Source: Microlunatus parietis (GTDB taxonomy: Bacteria; Actinomycetota; Actinomycetes; Propionibacteriales; Propionibacteriaceae). Taken from it: DNA of 64,000 bases. The notes below the pieces were generated by a model. The model worked only from the letters and a program-made list of their open reading frames with translations, made no database searches and had not been told where the DNA came from. The DNA lies in assembly GCF_013407955.1 (NCBI RefSeq), contig NZ_JACCBU010000001.1, positions 4,278,001-4,342,000 on the forward strand. The letters are read 5' to 3'. The position numbers and the translations under genes are program-made. The first letter of the stretch is position 1. Each line of letters opens with the position of its first letter. Positions 27,001-35,083 of this stretch are shown piece by piece.

Positions 27001-27108
27001 GAGATCGGCTTCCGCCTCTACCGCTCCGACGTCATCGTGTACGAACTCGTCCGCGAGGAACTGGACCTGGAGCAGCTGTTCTTCAGCGCGCTCGAGGGCG
27101 CTGCATGA
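24007..27108 (+). CDS. ABC ATPase with a giant disordered N-terminal region
   Basis: 1033 residues. Residues about 1-735 are low-complexity, rich in Pro, Ser, Ala, Arg, Glu and Asp, with tandem motifs such as TRSADPGR (25132-25260) and RPEPE/ARPEP (25612-25676), and no predicted fold. Residues about 737-1033 are a complete ABC ATPase: Walker A GPTGAGKTTT (about 774), signature YSLGMQQR (about 866), Walker B YLILDEPAIGLD (about 887), switch LISSHLL. GC-rich third positions continue through the disordered part and no stop interrupts it, so it appears to be one protein. The start GTG at 24007 follows GAGGTAGG. An internal start just before the ATPase (for example the ATG in KLMSAVDVEP) would give an ordinary 300-residue ATPase. 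Its partner permease is 60 bp downstream. Confidence 0.8.
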   Translation: MVHPRRAVVDDADDAAPTTLPVRESAPVTEQERDPSRRAAAGRAAVPQTPTQQRARPPRQADDTDEHPVIPPEPRPTPRRSGPGDPAGSRRADPGRAAAPTSRGYGDQAGRSAAPGRTAEPGRPAAPGRSAGADPSRPVQPGRAADPGRYGESPRSSRSAGPARSAATPSRQEHAEAGPSRRAAPPEPAAGARSRAAESSAPASASRRAVDPGSAGSRTDRPSRAYSEPGRDAAPDPGRASADSWRPARSVAPEPYRSPQRPSVPERPSAAEHPSAPDRSIAPERRPTPERQAAPERQAAPESQPAERYQVADRPAARERLPAPEPGRPSRTEVPSRERHDRPARSDHSLRTHTPSSRSAEPQPPASRAAEPSRSFDPARPTRSADPGRPTRSADPGPSNRSADPGRSTRPADPVASPRSGVPLSRSADPIPTPRSADPAPARSAGSASQSLPSPMTVDSSYWSEASSATDLFRSPQPTRTAEPPPRSVEAERAPSRAASRPVEVSPAAREVSARESTVPAARSDPTPTREPEPPRPEPARPEPERPEPERREPERVGNAYLSERSFEALISGAPVPTPRTSRRAESRAASVPASSVPAPPIPAPSVSAPSVPAPSGPAQPGPVRSSSSQASPAESSPRVSRFAADAPPPAARDRSEPGLGTERRIDPSSWLAPETRGKPDPRTRPERRDRPEPAARPEPRPQPRSRPEPESRGRGRRSGARSGALQVDAKLMSAVDVEPILIDGLSKQFDDRWAVRDLSFTARPGRVTGLLGPTGAGKTTTLRMLVGLTRPASGTATFGDYAYASLRHPQRRVGTVLGRNFHPRHSGRDHLRVAAATAGVSDEQVDDLLYLVGLADAAARPAETYSLGMQQRLAIAGALLGEPDYLILDEPAIGLDPEGIRWLRGFLRSFAATGRVVLISSHLLKDAQQIVDDVVVIRDGRLLDTIDMAELAAGGGTTRVRVDDLSAARTALADLAETIVCGDEEGRFLRVRSQDVNEIGFRLYRSDVIVYELVREELDLEQLFFSALEGAA
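25132..25260 (+). repeat. tandem TRSADPGR-coding repeat
   Basis: Four to five degenerate copies of an 8-12 residue unit (P-T-R-S-A-D-P-G-R / S-N-R-S-A-D-P-G) inside the disordered region of the ABC ATPase. Confidence 0.75.
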
Positions 27109-27169
27109 CCACCCCACGACGTACTTCTCCTCCGCTGCGCTCCACCGAACTACGCCGCGGGGACCCCGG

Positions 27170-27970
27170 ATGATCGGTGTCCTCCGCGCCGAACTCCTCA
27201 AGGTCCGGGCCGACCGGCCGAGCCGGGTGCTGGTGTTGCTGGGCCTGTTGCTCGGCCTGGGGTCGGCGGTCCTGACCGGGCTGCTGGTGATCCAACCGGA
27301 GTTGGCCGCGGGGCAGCCGGTCACGGTGCTCACCCGGGAGCCCGGCGCGGTGATCGCGATCCTCAACGGGGCGATCCCGATGACCCGGATCCTGGCCGTC
27401 GTCTCGGGCGTGATGGCGATGTGCCGGGAGTACAGCCACAAGACGCTGGCGCAGACGTACCTCTCCACCCCGAACCGCTACAGCGTGATCGGCGCCAAGG
27501 CGGGCGCCCAGCTCCTGGTCGGCCTGATCATCGGGCTGATCAGCGTCGTGATCGGCCTGGTCGTCGCGATCGGATTCGTGATCGCCGCCGGCGGCTCGCT
27601 GTTCCTCGACCAGGGCGGGACCTGGGGCGCACTGCTGCTCGGGGTGCTGTCGATCGCCATCTGGTCGCTGATCGGCTGCGCCGCCGGCGTGCTGATCCGC
27701 GACGTCGTGATCACCCTCGCCGTGGTGCTCGGGTTCTGCTTCCTGGTCGACCCGACGCTCGCCGCGATCTTCGCACAGCAGGGCTGGACCCTGGTGCAGA
27801 ATCTGCTGCCCAGCGGCGCCACCGCCGCGATGGTGCAGAGCCACAGTCCGCTGATGATGCTCAGCGCGAACCCATTCCCGCCCGGACTGGCCATGCTGGT
27901 GCTGATCGGCTGGTGTCTGGTTCCCGGCGTGATCGGGACCCTGCTCACCATCCGCCGCGATGTCGAGTGA
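27170..27970 (+). CDS. ABC-2 type permease partner
   Basis: 266 residues, six membrane helices (first LVLLGLLLGLGSAVLTGLLV). The N-terminus MIGVLRAELLKVRADRPSR is typical of bacitracin-/Nat-type ABC-2 permeases that pair with a single ATPase. It lies 61 bp downstream of the giant ATPase in the same direction. Substrate unknown. It ends about 30 bp before purS. Confidence 0.88.
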   Translation: MIGVLRAELLKVRADRPSRVLVLLGLLLGLGSAVLTGLLVIQPELAAGQPVTVLTREPGAVIAILNGAIPMTRILAVVSGVMAMCREYSHKTLAQTYLSTPNRYSVIGAKAGAQLLVGLIIGLISVVIGLVVAIGFVIAAGGSLFLDQGGTWGALLLGVLSIAIWSLIGCAAGVLIRDVVITLAVVLGFCFLVDPTLAAIFAQQGWTLVQNLLPSGATAAMVQSHSPLMMLSANPFPPGLAMLVLIGWCLVPGVIGTLLTIRRDVE

Positions 27971-27985
27971 CGGGGGCACTGCCGA

Positions 27986-27991
27986 TAGGAT
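27986..27991 (+). promoter_or_regulatory. purS -10 box TAGGAT, leaderless start
   Basis: TAGGAT, then exactly 7 nt, then the ATG of purS. No Shine-Dalgarno. Confidence 0.55.
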
Positions 27992-27998
27992 TCCGAGC

Positions 27999-28271
27999 AT
28001 GGCGCGCGTAGTGGTGGATGTGATGCCGAAGCCGGAAATTCTCGATCCGCAGGGCAAGGCCGTCACCGGCGCACTCGGTCGACTCGGCTTCTCGGGGATC
28101 TCGGTCCGGCAGGGCAAGCGGTTCGAACTCGAACTGGAGGGCGAGGCGACCCCGGAACGACTGGCCGAGGTGGAGAAGGCGGCCGAGACGTTGCTGGCGA
28201 ACACCGTGATCGAGACGTTCACGGTCCGGGTCGAAGCGGACGAGCCGGCCGCGGCCGAGGTCAAGGCCTGA
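27999..28271 (+). CDS. purS: phosphoribosylformylglycinamidine synthase, PurS subunit
   Basis: 90 residues: VVVDVMPKPEILDPQGKAVTGALGRLGF, the PurS fold that bridges PurQ and PurL in the three-subunit FGAM synthase. A slightly extended acidic C-terminus (VEADEPAAAEVKA). It overlaps purQ by one base (TGATG), so the two are coupled. Confidence 0.96.
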   Translation: MARVVVDVMPKPEILDPQGKAVTGALGRLGFSGISVRQGKRFELELEGEATPERLAEVEKAAETLLANTVIETFTVRVEADEPAAAEVKA

Positions 28272-28948
28272 TGCCTCGCATCGGTGTCGTCACCTTCCCC
28301 GGTTCGCTCGATGATCACGATGCCCTGCGGGCGATCCGGCTGACCGGCGCGGAGCCGGTCCCGCTGTGGCACGGCAGCGATTCGCTGGACGGGGTCGACG
28401 CGGTGATCCTGCCCGGCGGCTTCTCGTACGGCGACTATCTGCGCTGCGGCGCGATCGCCCGATTCGCCCCGATCATGACCGAGGTGATCGGCGCGGCCGA
28501 GGCCGGGATGCCGGTGCTCGGCATCTGCAACGGCTTCCAGATCCTCTGTGAGGCGCATCTGCTGCCCGGCGCGCTGGTCCGCAACGACGTCCGGACGTTC
28601 GTCTGCCGGGACCAGCGGCTGCGGGTCGAGTCGACCGACACCACCTGGACGTCGGCGTTCCAGCCCGGCCAGGAGATCACCATCGTGCTCAAGAACGGTG
28701 AGGGCGGGTACGTTGCGGACGAGGCGACCCTGGATCGGCTCGAGGGCGAGGGCCAGGTCGTGTTCCGCTACCTGAACGGCAACCCCAACGGTTCGTACCG
28801 CGACATCGCCGGCATCTGCAACGAACGCGGCAACGTGGTCGGCCTGATGCCGCACCCGGAGCACAACGTCGAGACCCTCACCGGACCGACCACCGACGGC
28901 CGGCCGTTCTTCGAGAGCGTCCTGAGTTTCCTCGCCGCCCGGGCCTGA
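28271..28948 (+). CDS. purQ: phosphoribosylformylglycinamidine synthase, glutaminase subunit
   Basis: 225 residues. Class-I glutamine amidotransferase with nucleophile Cys 86 in GICNGFQ and the His/Glu pair in MPHPEHN. It supplies ammonia to PurL for conversion of FGAR to FGAM. GGFSYGDYLRCGAIA is the conserved PurQ segment. Confidence 0.97.
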   Translation: MPRIGVVTFPGSLDDHDALRAIRLTGAEPVPLWHGSDSLDGVDAVILPGGFSYGDYLRCGAIARFAPIMTEVIGAAEAGMPVLGICNGFQILCEAHLLPGALVRNDVRTFVCRDQRLRVESTDTTWTSAFQPGQEITIVLKNGEGGYVADEATLDRLEGEGQVVFRYLNGNPNGSYRDIAGICNERGNVVGLMPHPEHNVETLTGPTTDGRPFFESVLSFLAARA

Positions 28949-28974
28949 CGGCCCCGTACCTAGGAATTGTTCAC

Positions 28975-31248
28975 GTGGCCGACACCGTTGAGAACGCGAC
29001 CAAGACGCCCGACCAGAAACAGCCCTGGGGCGACCTCGGCCTGAAGGCCGACGAGTACGAGCGGATCCGGGAGATCCTGGGCCGCCGGCCGACCTCGGCC
29101 GAGCTGGCCATGTATTCGGTGATGTGGTCGGAGCACTGCTCGTACAAGTCGTCCAAGGTGCACCTGCGCCGGTTCGGCGAGCTGACCCAGGAGACGCCGG
29201 TCGGCAAGATGCTGGCCGGGATCGGCGAGAACGCCGGCGTGATCGACGTCGGCCAGGGCTACGCGGTCACGTTCAAGATCGAATCGCACAACCACCCGAG
29301 CTACGTGGAGCCGTTCCAGGGTGCGGCGACGGGCGTCGGCGGCATCGTCCGCGACATCCTGGCGATGGGTGCCCGGCCGATCGGCGTGATGGACTCGCTC
29401 CGGTTCGGCCCGCTGGACGCCCCGGACACCGCGCGGGTGCTGCCCGGTGTGGTCGCCGGCGTCGGCCAGTACGGCAACTGCCTCGGCCTGCCCAACGTCG
29501 GCGGCGAGGTCGCCTTCGATCCCACCTATCTCGGCAATCCGCTGGTCAACGCTTTGTGCGTCGGCGTGCTGCGGCACGAGGACCTGCACCTGGCGCACGC
29601 CACCGGGACCGGCAACAAGGTGATCTTGTACGGCGCCTCGACCGGCGGCGACGGCATCGGCGGCGCATCGATCCTGGCCTCGGAATCCTTCGAGGACGGC
29701 AGTACGGCGAAGCGGCCCAGTGTCCAGGTCGGCGACCCGTTCATGGAGAAGCTGCTGATCGAGTGCACGCTGGAGCTGTTCGCGGCCGGCGTGATCAACG
29801 GCATCCAGGACTTCGGCGCGGCCGGGATCTCCTGCGCCACCTCGGAACTGGCGGCGGCCGGCGACGGCGGGATGCATGTCGAGCTCGACCTGGTGCCGCT
29901 GCGGGACCCGACGCTGGCGCCGGAAGAGATCCTGATGAGCGAGTCCCAGGAACGGATGATGGCGGTCGTCGCGCCGGCCGACGTCGAGAGGTTCATGGAG
30001 ATCTGCGCCAAGTGGGACGTGCAGGCGACCGTGGTCGGCGAGGTGACCGGCGACAAGCGGCTGGTGATCGACTGGCACGGCGAGACCATCGTCGACGTCG
30101 ATCCGCGTACGGTCGCGCACGAGGGACCGGTGTACGAACGCCCGCTGGCCCGGCCGGCCTGGCAGGACGAGGTGCAGGCCCGCGGCGTCGATGATCTTGC
30201 TCGGCCGGAGACCGGCGAGGAGCTGGCCGACACGCTGCTGAAGCTGGCCGGTTCGTCCGCGCTGTGTGATCGTTCCTGGGTCACCGATCAGTACGACCGC
30301 TACGTGCGCGGCAACTCGGTGCTGGCCCAGCCCGAGAACGCGGGCATGATCAGGATCGACGAGCAGACCGGGCTCGGCGTCGCGCTGGCGACCGACTGCA
30401 ACGGCCGGTTCTGCTACCTGGATCCGTACCAGGGCGCACAACTGGCGCTCGCCGAGGCCTACCGCAACGTCGCCGTGTCGGGTGCCCGCCCGGTCGCGGT
30501 GAGCGACTGCCTGAACTTCGGCTCGCCCGAGGAACCCGCCGTGATGTGGCAGTTCTCCGAGGCCATCCGCGGCCTGGTCGACGCCTGCGGCGAGCTCGGC
30601 ACGCCGGTCACCGGCGGCAACGTGAGCTTTTACAACCAGACCGGCGAGGTGGCGATCCTGCCGACGCCGGTGGTCGGCGTGCTCGGTGTGATCGACGACG
30701 TGACCAAGCGGACCCCGTCCGGCTTCCAGCAGGCCGGCGACGTGATCTTCCTGCTCGGCCGGACCACCGACGAACTCGCCGGTTCGGTCTGGGCGAGCGT
30801 CGTCCATGATCATCTCGGCGGCCGGCCGCCGGAGCTCGATCTTGATCACGAGCGGCGGCTGGCCGAGTTGTTGATCACCGGCTCGCGACGCGGCATCCTG
30901 GCCAGCGCGCACGATCTGTCCGACGGCGGCCTGGCCCAGGCGCTGGTGGAGACGACATTGCGGCACAACCTCGGGGCCCGGGTCGAGTTGCCGGCCGGGC
31001 CGACACCGTTCGTGTCCTTGTTCTCGGAGAGCTCGGGCCGGGTGCTGGTCTCGGTCCGCCCGGAGTCGCGCGCCGAGTTCCTCGGTCTGTGCGCCACCCA
31101 CGGCGTCCCGCGAACCAAGCTCGGCGAGGTCACCGCGTCGGGTGATCTGGTCGTCCAAGATCAGTTCACGCTGCCGCTGGACCGGATCCGGGAGACCTGG
31201 ACCGCTCCCGTACCCGCGGCGCTCGGGGTCGCCTCAACCGTCGGCTGA
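28975..31248 (+). CDS. purL: phosphoribosylformylglycinamidine synthase, synthetase subunit
   Basis: 757 residues, the normal length for the small PurL. Conserved SEHCSYKSSKVHL near 49, SHNHPS, GGIVRDILAMGARPIGVMD, GKDG-like ASTGGDGIGGAS, DFGAAGISCATSELA and the second half repeat NVSFYNQTGE. It is the ATP-dependent synthetase acting with PurQ and PurS. GTG start at 28975, 26 bp after purQ. It converges on the MFS gene. Confidence 0.97.
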   Translation: MADTVENATKTPDQKQPWGDLGLKADEYERIREILGRRPTSAELAMYSVMWSEHCSYKSSKVHLRRFGELTQETPVGKMLAGIGENAGVIDVGQGYAVTFKIESHNHPSYVEPFQGAATGVGGIVRDILAMGARPIGVMDSLRFGPLDAPDTARVLPGVVAGVGQYGNCLGLPNVGGEVAFDPTYLGNPLVNALCVGVLRHEDLHLAHATGTGNKVILYGASTGGDGIGGASILASESFEDGSTAKRPSVQVGDPFMEKLLIECTLELFAAGVINGIQDFGAAGISCATSELAAAGDGGMHVELDLVPLRDPTLAPEEILMSESQERMMAVVAPADVERFMEICAKWDVQATVVGEVTGDKRLVIDWHGETIVDVDPRTVAHEGPVYERPLARPAWQDEVQARGVDDLARPETGEELADTLLKLAGSSALCDRSWVTDQYDRYVRGNSVLAQPENAGMIRIDEQTGLGVALATDCNGRFCYLDPYQGAQLALAEAYRNVAVSGARPVAVSDCLNFGSPEEPAVMWQFSEAIRGLVDACGELGTPVTGGNVSFYNQTGEVAILPTPVVGVLGVIDDVTKRTPSGFQQAGDVIFLLGRTTDELAGSVWASVVHDHLGGRPPELDLDHERRLAELLITGSRRGILASAHDLSDGGLAQALVETTLRHNLGARVELPAGPTPFVSLFSESSGRVLVSVRPESRAEFLGLCATHGVPRTKLGEVTASGDLVVQDQFTLPLDRIRETWTAPVPAALGVASTVG

Positions 31249-31266
31249 CTCGGCCACCGCCGGCGT

Positions 31267-31396
31267 CGTTTCCCATCACCTGAGCGATGACGCACGCTGT
31301 CATGGCCGGGTTTGGGGTCGTTGTCCATCAGCTGATGGAAGACGCACGGGGAAGGCTGGGTGGCCGGGGCCGTTATCGCTCAATTGATGAGAAACG
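31267..31396. repeat. 130-bp nested inverted/direct repeat element at the purL 3' side
   Basis: Ends CGTTTCCCATCA (31267-31278) and TGATGAGAAACG (31385-31396) are inverted copies with one mismatch. Inside are two degenerate direct copies of CATCA...GATG...GCACG...GGCCGG and a perfect 14-bp palindrome CCATCAGCTGATGG (31325-31338). The right end supplies the last codons of the MFS gene. Confidence 0.5.
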
Positions 31397-32893
31397 TCCG
31401 CCGTCGGGATCTTGCGCCGGGTCGGGGCGGGGCAGCCAGCGAGCACTGAGCAGGCCGAGCGCCAGGTGGAGCAGTACGGCAACTAGGGCGGCCGCTTGCA
31501 GCCCGAGGACGAACGCGGACTTCGCCTCGCCGATGATCATGGCGGGCAGGCCGGGGAGTTCCAGGGTCTCGGCGAGCGTCGGGGCCAGGCCGGGCCCGGA
31601 CAGCCGGAACAGGAACGCGGCGAGTGAGCCGAGCAGGGCGATCCCCAGCGCGTTGCCGAGCTCGTTGCTGGTCTCGGCGATCGCCCCGGCCGAGCCGGCC
31701 CGTTCGGGCGGGACCGCGCCCACCGCGGTGTCGGCGACGACGGAGAACGAGAGGCCGTACCCGACACCGGCGATCATGGTCGAGGCGACGTACCAGCTGA
31801 GGCCGGCGGTGCCGGTCGCGGCGGCCGGCAGCAGGAGCAGCAGGCCGGCGGCGACCGTGAAGTGGCACAGCTGCAGCACGGTGCGCTTGCCGAGGCGGTC
31901 CGCGACGAGCGGGGTGAGGACGCAGGTGGCGATCAGCACGGCCGCTCCCGGCAGCGCGAGCAGCGCGGCCTGCAGCACCGGAATTCCCAGTACGGACTGC
32001 AGGTAGACGCCGGACAGGTACGCCGTGGCGGACCACGCGGCCAGCGGCAGCAGGCCGGTGACGATCGCGACGGTGAAGACGCGATCACGGAACAGCGAGA
32101 AGTCGATCAAGGGGGTCTCGAGTCGGCGCTGCCGGATCCCGAACCAGGCGAGCAGGGCGATCCCGGCCGGACCGGTGATCATGACGGCGGCCGAGACCCC
32201 CTCAGTCGCGGCGTGCTTGATCGCGAAGATCACGAGCAGCAGGCCGGCGGCGGAGGTGATCACGCTGAGCGGGTCGATGCGGCCCGGCCGGGTGGACCGG
32301 ACCTCGCGGAGCAGGACCGGGGCGAAGATCACGAACAGGACGACCACGGGGAGATTGATCAAGAAGACCGAGCCCCACCAGAACCGCTCCAGCAACACCC
32401 CGCCGATCACGGGACCGATCGCGAACCCGGCGGAGAACGTCGCGGCGAACACGCCGATGGCCCGGGCCCGTTGCCGCGGATCGGTGAACAGCTCGCTCAG
32501 CACGGCCAGCGCGGACGGCAGCAGCGTCGCGCCGGCGACCCCCATCAGGGCCCGGGCCGCGATCAGTAGCTCCGGGCTCGGCGCGAGTGCGGCCGCCGCC
32601 GACCCGATGCCGAAGATCGTCACGCCGATCATGAGCAGCCGGAGCCGGCCGTAGCGGTCGCCGAGGTTGCCGAACGTGATCAACAACGACCCGACCGCGA
32701 ACCCGTACCCGTCGAGGATCCAGAGCGCCTGGTCGGCACTCGGGGCCAGCGCCTGACTGATCCGCGGCATGGCCAGGAACAGGATCGACCCGTCCATCGA
32801 GACGAGCAGGATCGGACCGAGGACGATCAGGAGGCCGAGCACGGCGCGCAGCTGCGGCCCGGAGCGGACCGTGCGAGTGAGGTGTGGCGACAT
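31373..32893 (-). CDS. DHA2-type MFS multidrug transporter, 14 TM
   Basis: 506 residues. Motifs MDGSILFLAMPRIS (motif D1-like), TFGNLGDRYGRLRLL (motif A) and GVAGATLLPSALAVLSELFTD (motif C region) place it in the DHA2 14-TM drug:H+ antiporters. The ATG at 32893 is preferred; the longer frame upstream is a shadow. It is divergent from an HTH regulator, which likely represses it. Its last codons come from the nested repeat at 31267-31396. Confidence 0.9.
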   Translation of the reverse strand: MSPHLTRTVRSGPQLRAVLGLLIVLGPILLVSMDGSILFLAMPRISQALAPSADQALWILDGYGFAVGSLLITFGNLGDRYGRLRLLMIGVTIFGIGSAAAALAPSPELLIAARALMGVAGATLLPSALAVLSELFTDPRQRARAIGVFAATFSAGFAIGPVIGGVLLERFWWGSVFLINLPVVVLFVIFAPVLLREVRSTRPGRIDPLSVITSAAGLLLVIFAIKHAATEGVSAAVMITGPAGIALLAWFGIRQRRLETPLIDFSLFRDRVFTVAIVTGLLPLAAWSATAYLSGVYLQSVLGIPVLQAALLALPGAAVLIATCVLTPLVADRLGKRTVLQLCHFTVAAGLLLLLPAAATGTAGLSWYVASTMIAGVGYGLSFSVVADTAVGAVPPERAGSAGAIAETSNELGNALGIALLGSLAAFLFRLSGPGLAPTLAETLELPGLPAMIIGEAKSAFVLGLQAAALVAVLLHLALGLLSARWLPRPDPAQDPDGGRFSSIER

Positions 32894-32983
32894 GAGGTCC
32901 ACGCTCGGGCCTGCCGCACCGGACAGCCATCCCCGTGCCATGGGTAGACCCGACAGGTGCACCCTGGCGCGGCCCGGCGCGGC

Positions 32984-32989
32984 TAGCCT
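32984..32989 (+). promoter_or_regulatory. -10 box TAGCCT, leaderless start
   Basis: TAGCCT followed by exactly 7 nt and the GTG at 32997; no Shine-Dalgarno. Confidence 0.5.
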
Positions 32990-32996
32990 CGACGGT

Positions 32997-33836
32997 GTGG
33001 AGAGTCTGGGAGCGTTCCTGAAGAGCCGGCGCGACCGGGTCACGCCGGCCGGGATCGGGCTGCGGACGTACGGGACCGCCCGCCGGGTGCCCGGGCTGCG
33101 GCGGGAGGAGCTGGCCCAGCTGGCCGGAGTCAGCGCCGGCTACTACACCCGGCTGGAACAGGGCCAGGCCGAGACCGCGTCCGCGCAGGTGCTCGACGCG
33201 CTGGCCCGGGTGCTGCGCCTCGACGACGTGGAGACCCTGCATCTGCACAATCTGGCCCGCCAGACGGCGCGGCACGGGCTGGCCGAGCCGCCGCCCGAGC
33301 AGCCGCACCCTCGTGCGCTCGCGCTGCTGGAGTCCCTCGGCGACGCGACTCCGGTGATCTTGCTCGGCCGGCGCGGCGACGTGCTGGCCTGGAACCGCAC
33401 CGGCCACGCGCTGTTCGCCGAGCATCTCGACTTCGACGCACCGGCCTCGCCACGCCATCGCCCGTCGATCCCGCGGATGGTCTTCCTGGACCCGCTCACC
33501 CGGGACCTGCACCGCAACTGGGCCGAACTGGCCCGGATCCACGTGGCCTATTTGCGGCTCACCGCCGGCCGCTACCCGACCGATGCGCGGCTGGCCGAGC
33601 TGATCGGCGAGCTCACCATGGGCAGCGACGAGTTCGCGGCGCTGTGGGCGACCGGGGAGGTCGCCGACTGCACCGTCGGCGCCATGAAGCTGCAGCATCC
33701 GACGGTCGGCCCGGTGGACGTCACGTACCAGGTCTGGCTGCAGCCGGACAGCCCGGACCACCGGCTGGAGTTCTACACCCCGGACGACGCCAGTTCCGCG
33801 GACGCGTTGGCGATCCTCGGCGGGCTGTCCGCCTGA
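32997..33836 (+). CDS. XRE-family regulator with MmyB-like ligand domain
   Basis: 279 residues. N-terminal HTH: RRVPGLRREELAQLAGVSAGYYTRLEQGQAETASAQVLDALARVLRL. C-terminal MmyB-like PAS-type domain (VILLGRRGDVLAWNRTGHALF, the fatty-acid-binding fold). It is divergent from the DHA2 transporter and probably controls it. Start GTG at 32997 fits the -10 spacing. Confidence 0.92.
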   Translation: MESLGAFLKSRRDRVTPAGIGLRTYGTARRVPGLRREELAQLAGVSAGYYTRLEQGQAETASAQVLDALARVLRLDDVETLHLHNLARQTARHGLAEPPPEQPHPRALALLESLGDATPVILLGRRGDVLAWNRTGHALFAEHLDFDAPASPRHRPSIPRMVFLDPLTRDLHRNWAELARIHVAYLRLTAGRYPTDARLAELIGELTMGSDEFAALWATGEVADCTVGAMKLQHPTVGPVDVTYQVWLQPDSPDHRLEFYTPDDASSADALAILGGLSA

Positions 33837-35066
33837 TCAACGACGGATCGAGTCCAGGAAGTCGGCGATCCGTTCGATGGCCTCGGTGAGCACCTCGGTG
33901 TCGGGCAACGTGACCAGCCGGAAGTGGTCCGGGGCGGGCCAGTTGAAGCCGCTGCCGTGGGTGACCAGCAGCTTCTTCGCGCGCAGCAGGTCCAGTACGA
34001 ACTTCTCGTCGTCGTCGATGCCGAACCGTTCGGTGTCCAGCTTCGGGAAGCAGTAGAGGGCGCCGCGCGGCTCGACGCAGCTGACCCCGTCGATCTCGTT
34101 CAGCAGCCGCCAGGCGAGCTTGCTCTGCTCGTAGAACCGACCGCCCGGCTCGATGAACTCGTTGATCGACTGGTAGCCGCCGAGCGCGGTCTGGATCGCG
34201 TGCTGGGCCGGCACGTTCGGGCACATCCGCATGTTGGCCAGCAGGGTGAGGCCCTCCAGGAAGTCGCCGGCCAGATGGCGCGGACCGGAGATCATCACCC
34301 AGCCGGCCCGGTAGCCGCAGACCCGGTAGGCCTTGGACAGGCCGGAGAAGGTCAGACACAGCACGTCGTCGCCGGCGAACTTGGCCGTGTGGTGATGTAC
34401 GGCGTCGTCGAAGATGATCTTCTCGTAGATCTCGTCGGAGAAGATCACCAGGTCGTGCCGGCGCGCGATGTCGACCAGTTGGCGTACGGTCTCCTCGGTG
34501 TAGACGGCGCCGGTCGGGTTGTTCGGGTTGATGATCACGATCGCGTGCGTGTTCTCGGTGATCTTGGACTCGATGTCGGCCAGGTCCGGGTCCCAGCCGT
34601 TCTCCTCGTCGCAGCGGTAGTGCACCGGGGTGCCGCCGGCCAGGGTCACCGCACCGGTCCAGAGCGGGTAGTCCGGGGCCGGCACCAGGATCTCGTTCCC
34701 GTCGTCCACGAACGCCTGCAGCACCATCGTGATCAACTCCGACACCCCGTTGCCGATGAACACGTCGCCGACGGTGGTCTCGGTGAGGCCCCGGGACTGG
34801 TAGTGGTGGGCGACCGCGGTCCGGGCCGAGTAGAGCCCGCGGGAATCCCCGTACCCCTGCGAATTCGGCAGGTGGTGCACCATGTCGGCGACGATCGCCT
34901 CCGGGGCGTCGAAGCCGAACAGGGCCAGGTTGCCGATGTTGAGCTTGAGGATCTTGTGGCCCTCGGCCTCGAGCCGCTCCGCCTCGGTGAGGATCGGGCC
35001 GCGGACGTCGTAGCGGACTCCGCGAAGCTTGCGGCTCTGGATGATCGGACGCATGGCTGCTCGCAT
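33837..35066 (-). CDS. class I PLP aminotransferase, AlaA-like
   Basis: 409 residues. PLP-lysine in SGLSKAYRVCGYRAGW, substrate-binding Arg near the C-terminus (HFRLVTLP), and NPNNPTGAVY and SDEIYEKI motifs. The N-terminus (RPIIQSRKLRGVRYDVRGPILTEAERLEAEGHKILKLNIGN) and length match glutamate-pyruvate aminotransferases of the AlaA group, so alanine synthesis from pyruvate is likely. Start ATG 35066; ATG 35054 is also possible. Divergent from the M20 peptidase with an 17-bp gap. Confidence 0.92.
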   Translation of the reverse strand: MRAAMRPIIQSRKLRGVRYDVRGPILTEAERLEAEGHKILKLNIGNLALFGFDAPEAIVADMVHHLPNSQGYGDSRGLYSARTAVAHHYQSRGLTETTVGDVFIGNGVSELITMVLQAFVDDGNEILVPAPDYPLWTGAVTLAGGTPVHYRCDEENGWDPDLADIESKITENTHAIVIINPNNPTGAVYTEETVRQLVDIARRHDLVIFSDEIYEKIIFDDAVHHHTAKFAGDDVLCLTFSGLSKAYRVCGYRAGWVMISGPRHLAGDFLEGLTLLANMRMCPNVPAQHAIQTALGGYQSINEFIEPGGRFYEQSKLAWRLLNEIDGVSCVEPRGALYCFPKLDTERFGIDDDEKFVLDLLRAKKLLVTHGSGFNWPAPDHFRLVTLPDTEVLTEAIERIADFLDSIRR

Positions 35067-35070
35067 TTCG

Positions 35071-35076
35071 TAGGGT
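35071..35076 (+). promoter_or_regulatory. -10 box TAGGGT, leaderless start
   Basis: TAGGGT followed by exactly 7 nt and the ATG at 35084; no Shine-Dalgarno. It lies 5 bp from the divergent aminotransferase start. Confidence 0.55.
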
Positions 35077-35083
35077 GTGCCGT

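Noticed and set aside
25123..27468. 781-codon minus-strand frame
   Set aside because: Antisense shadow of the ATPase and permease genes; no domain.
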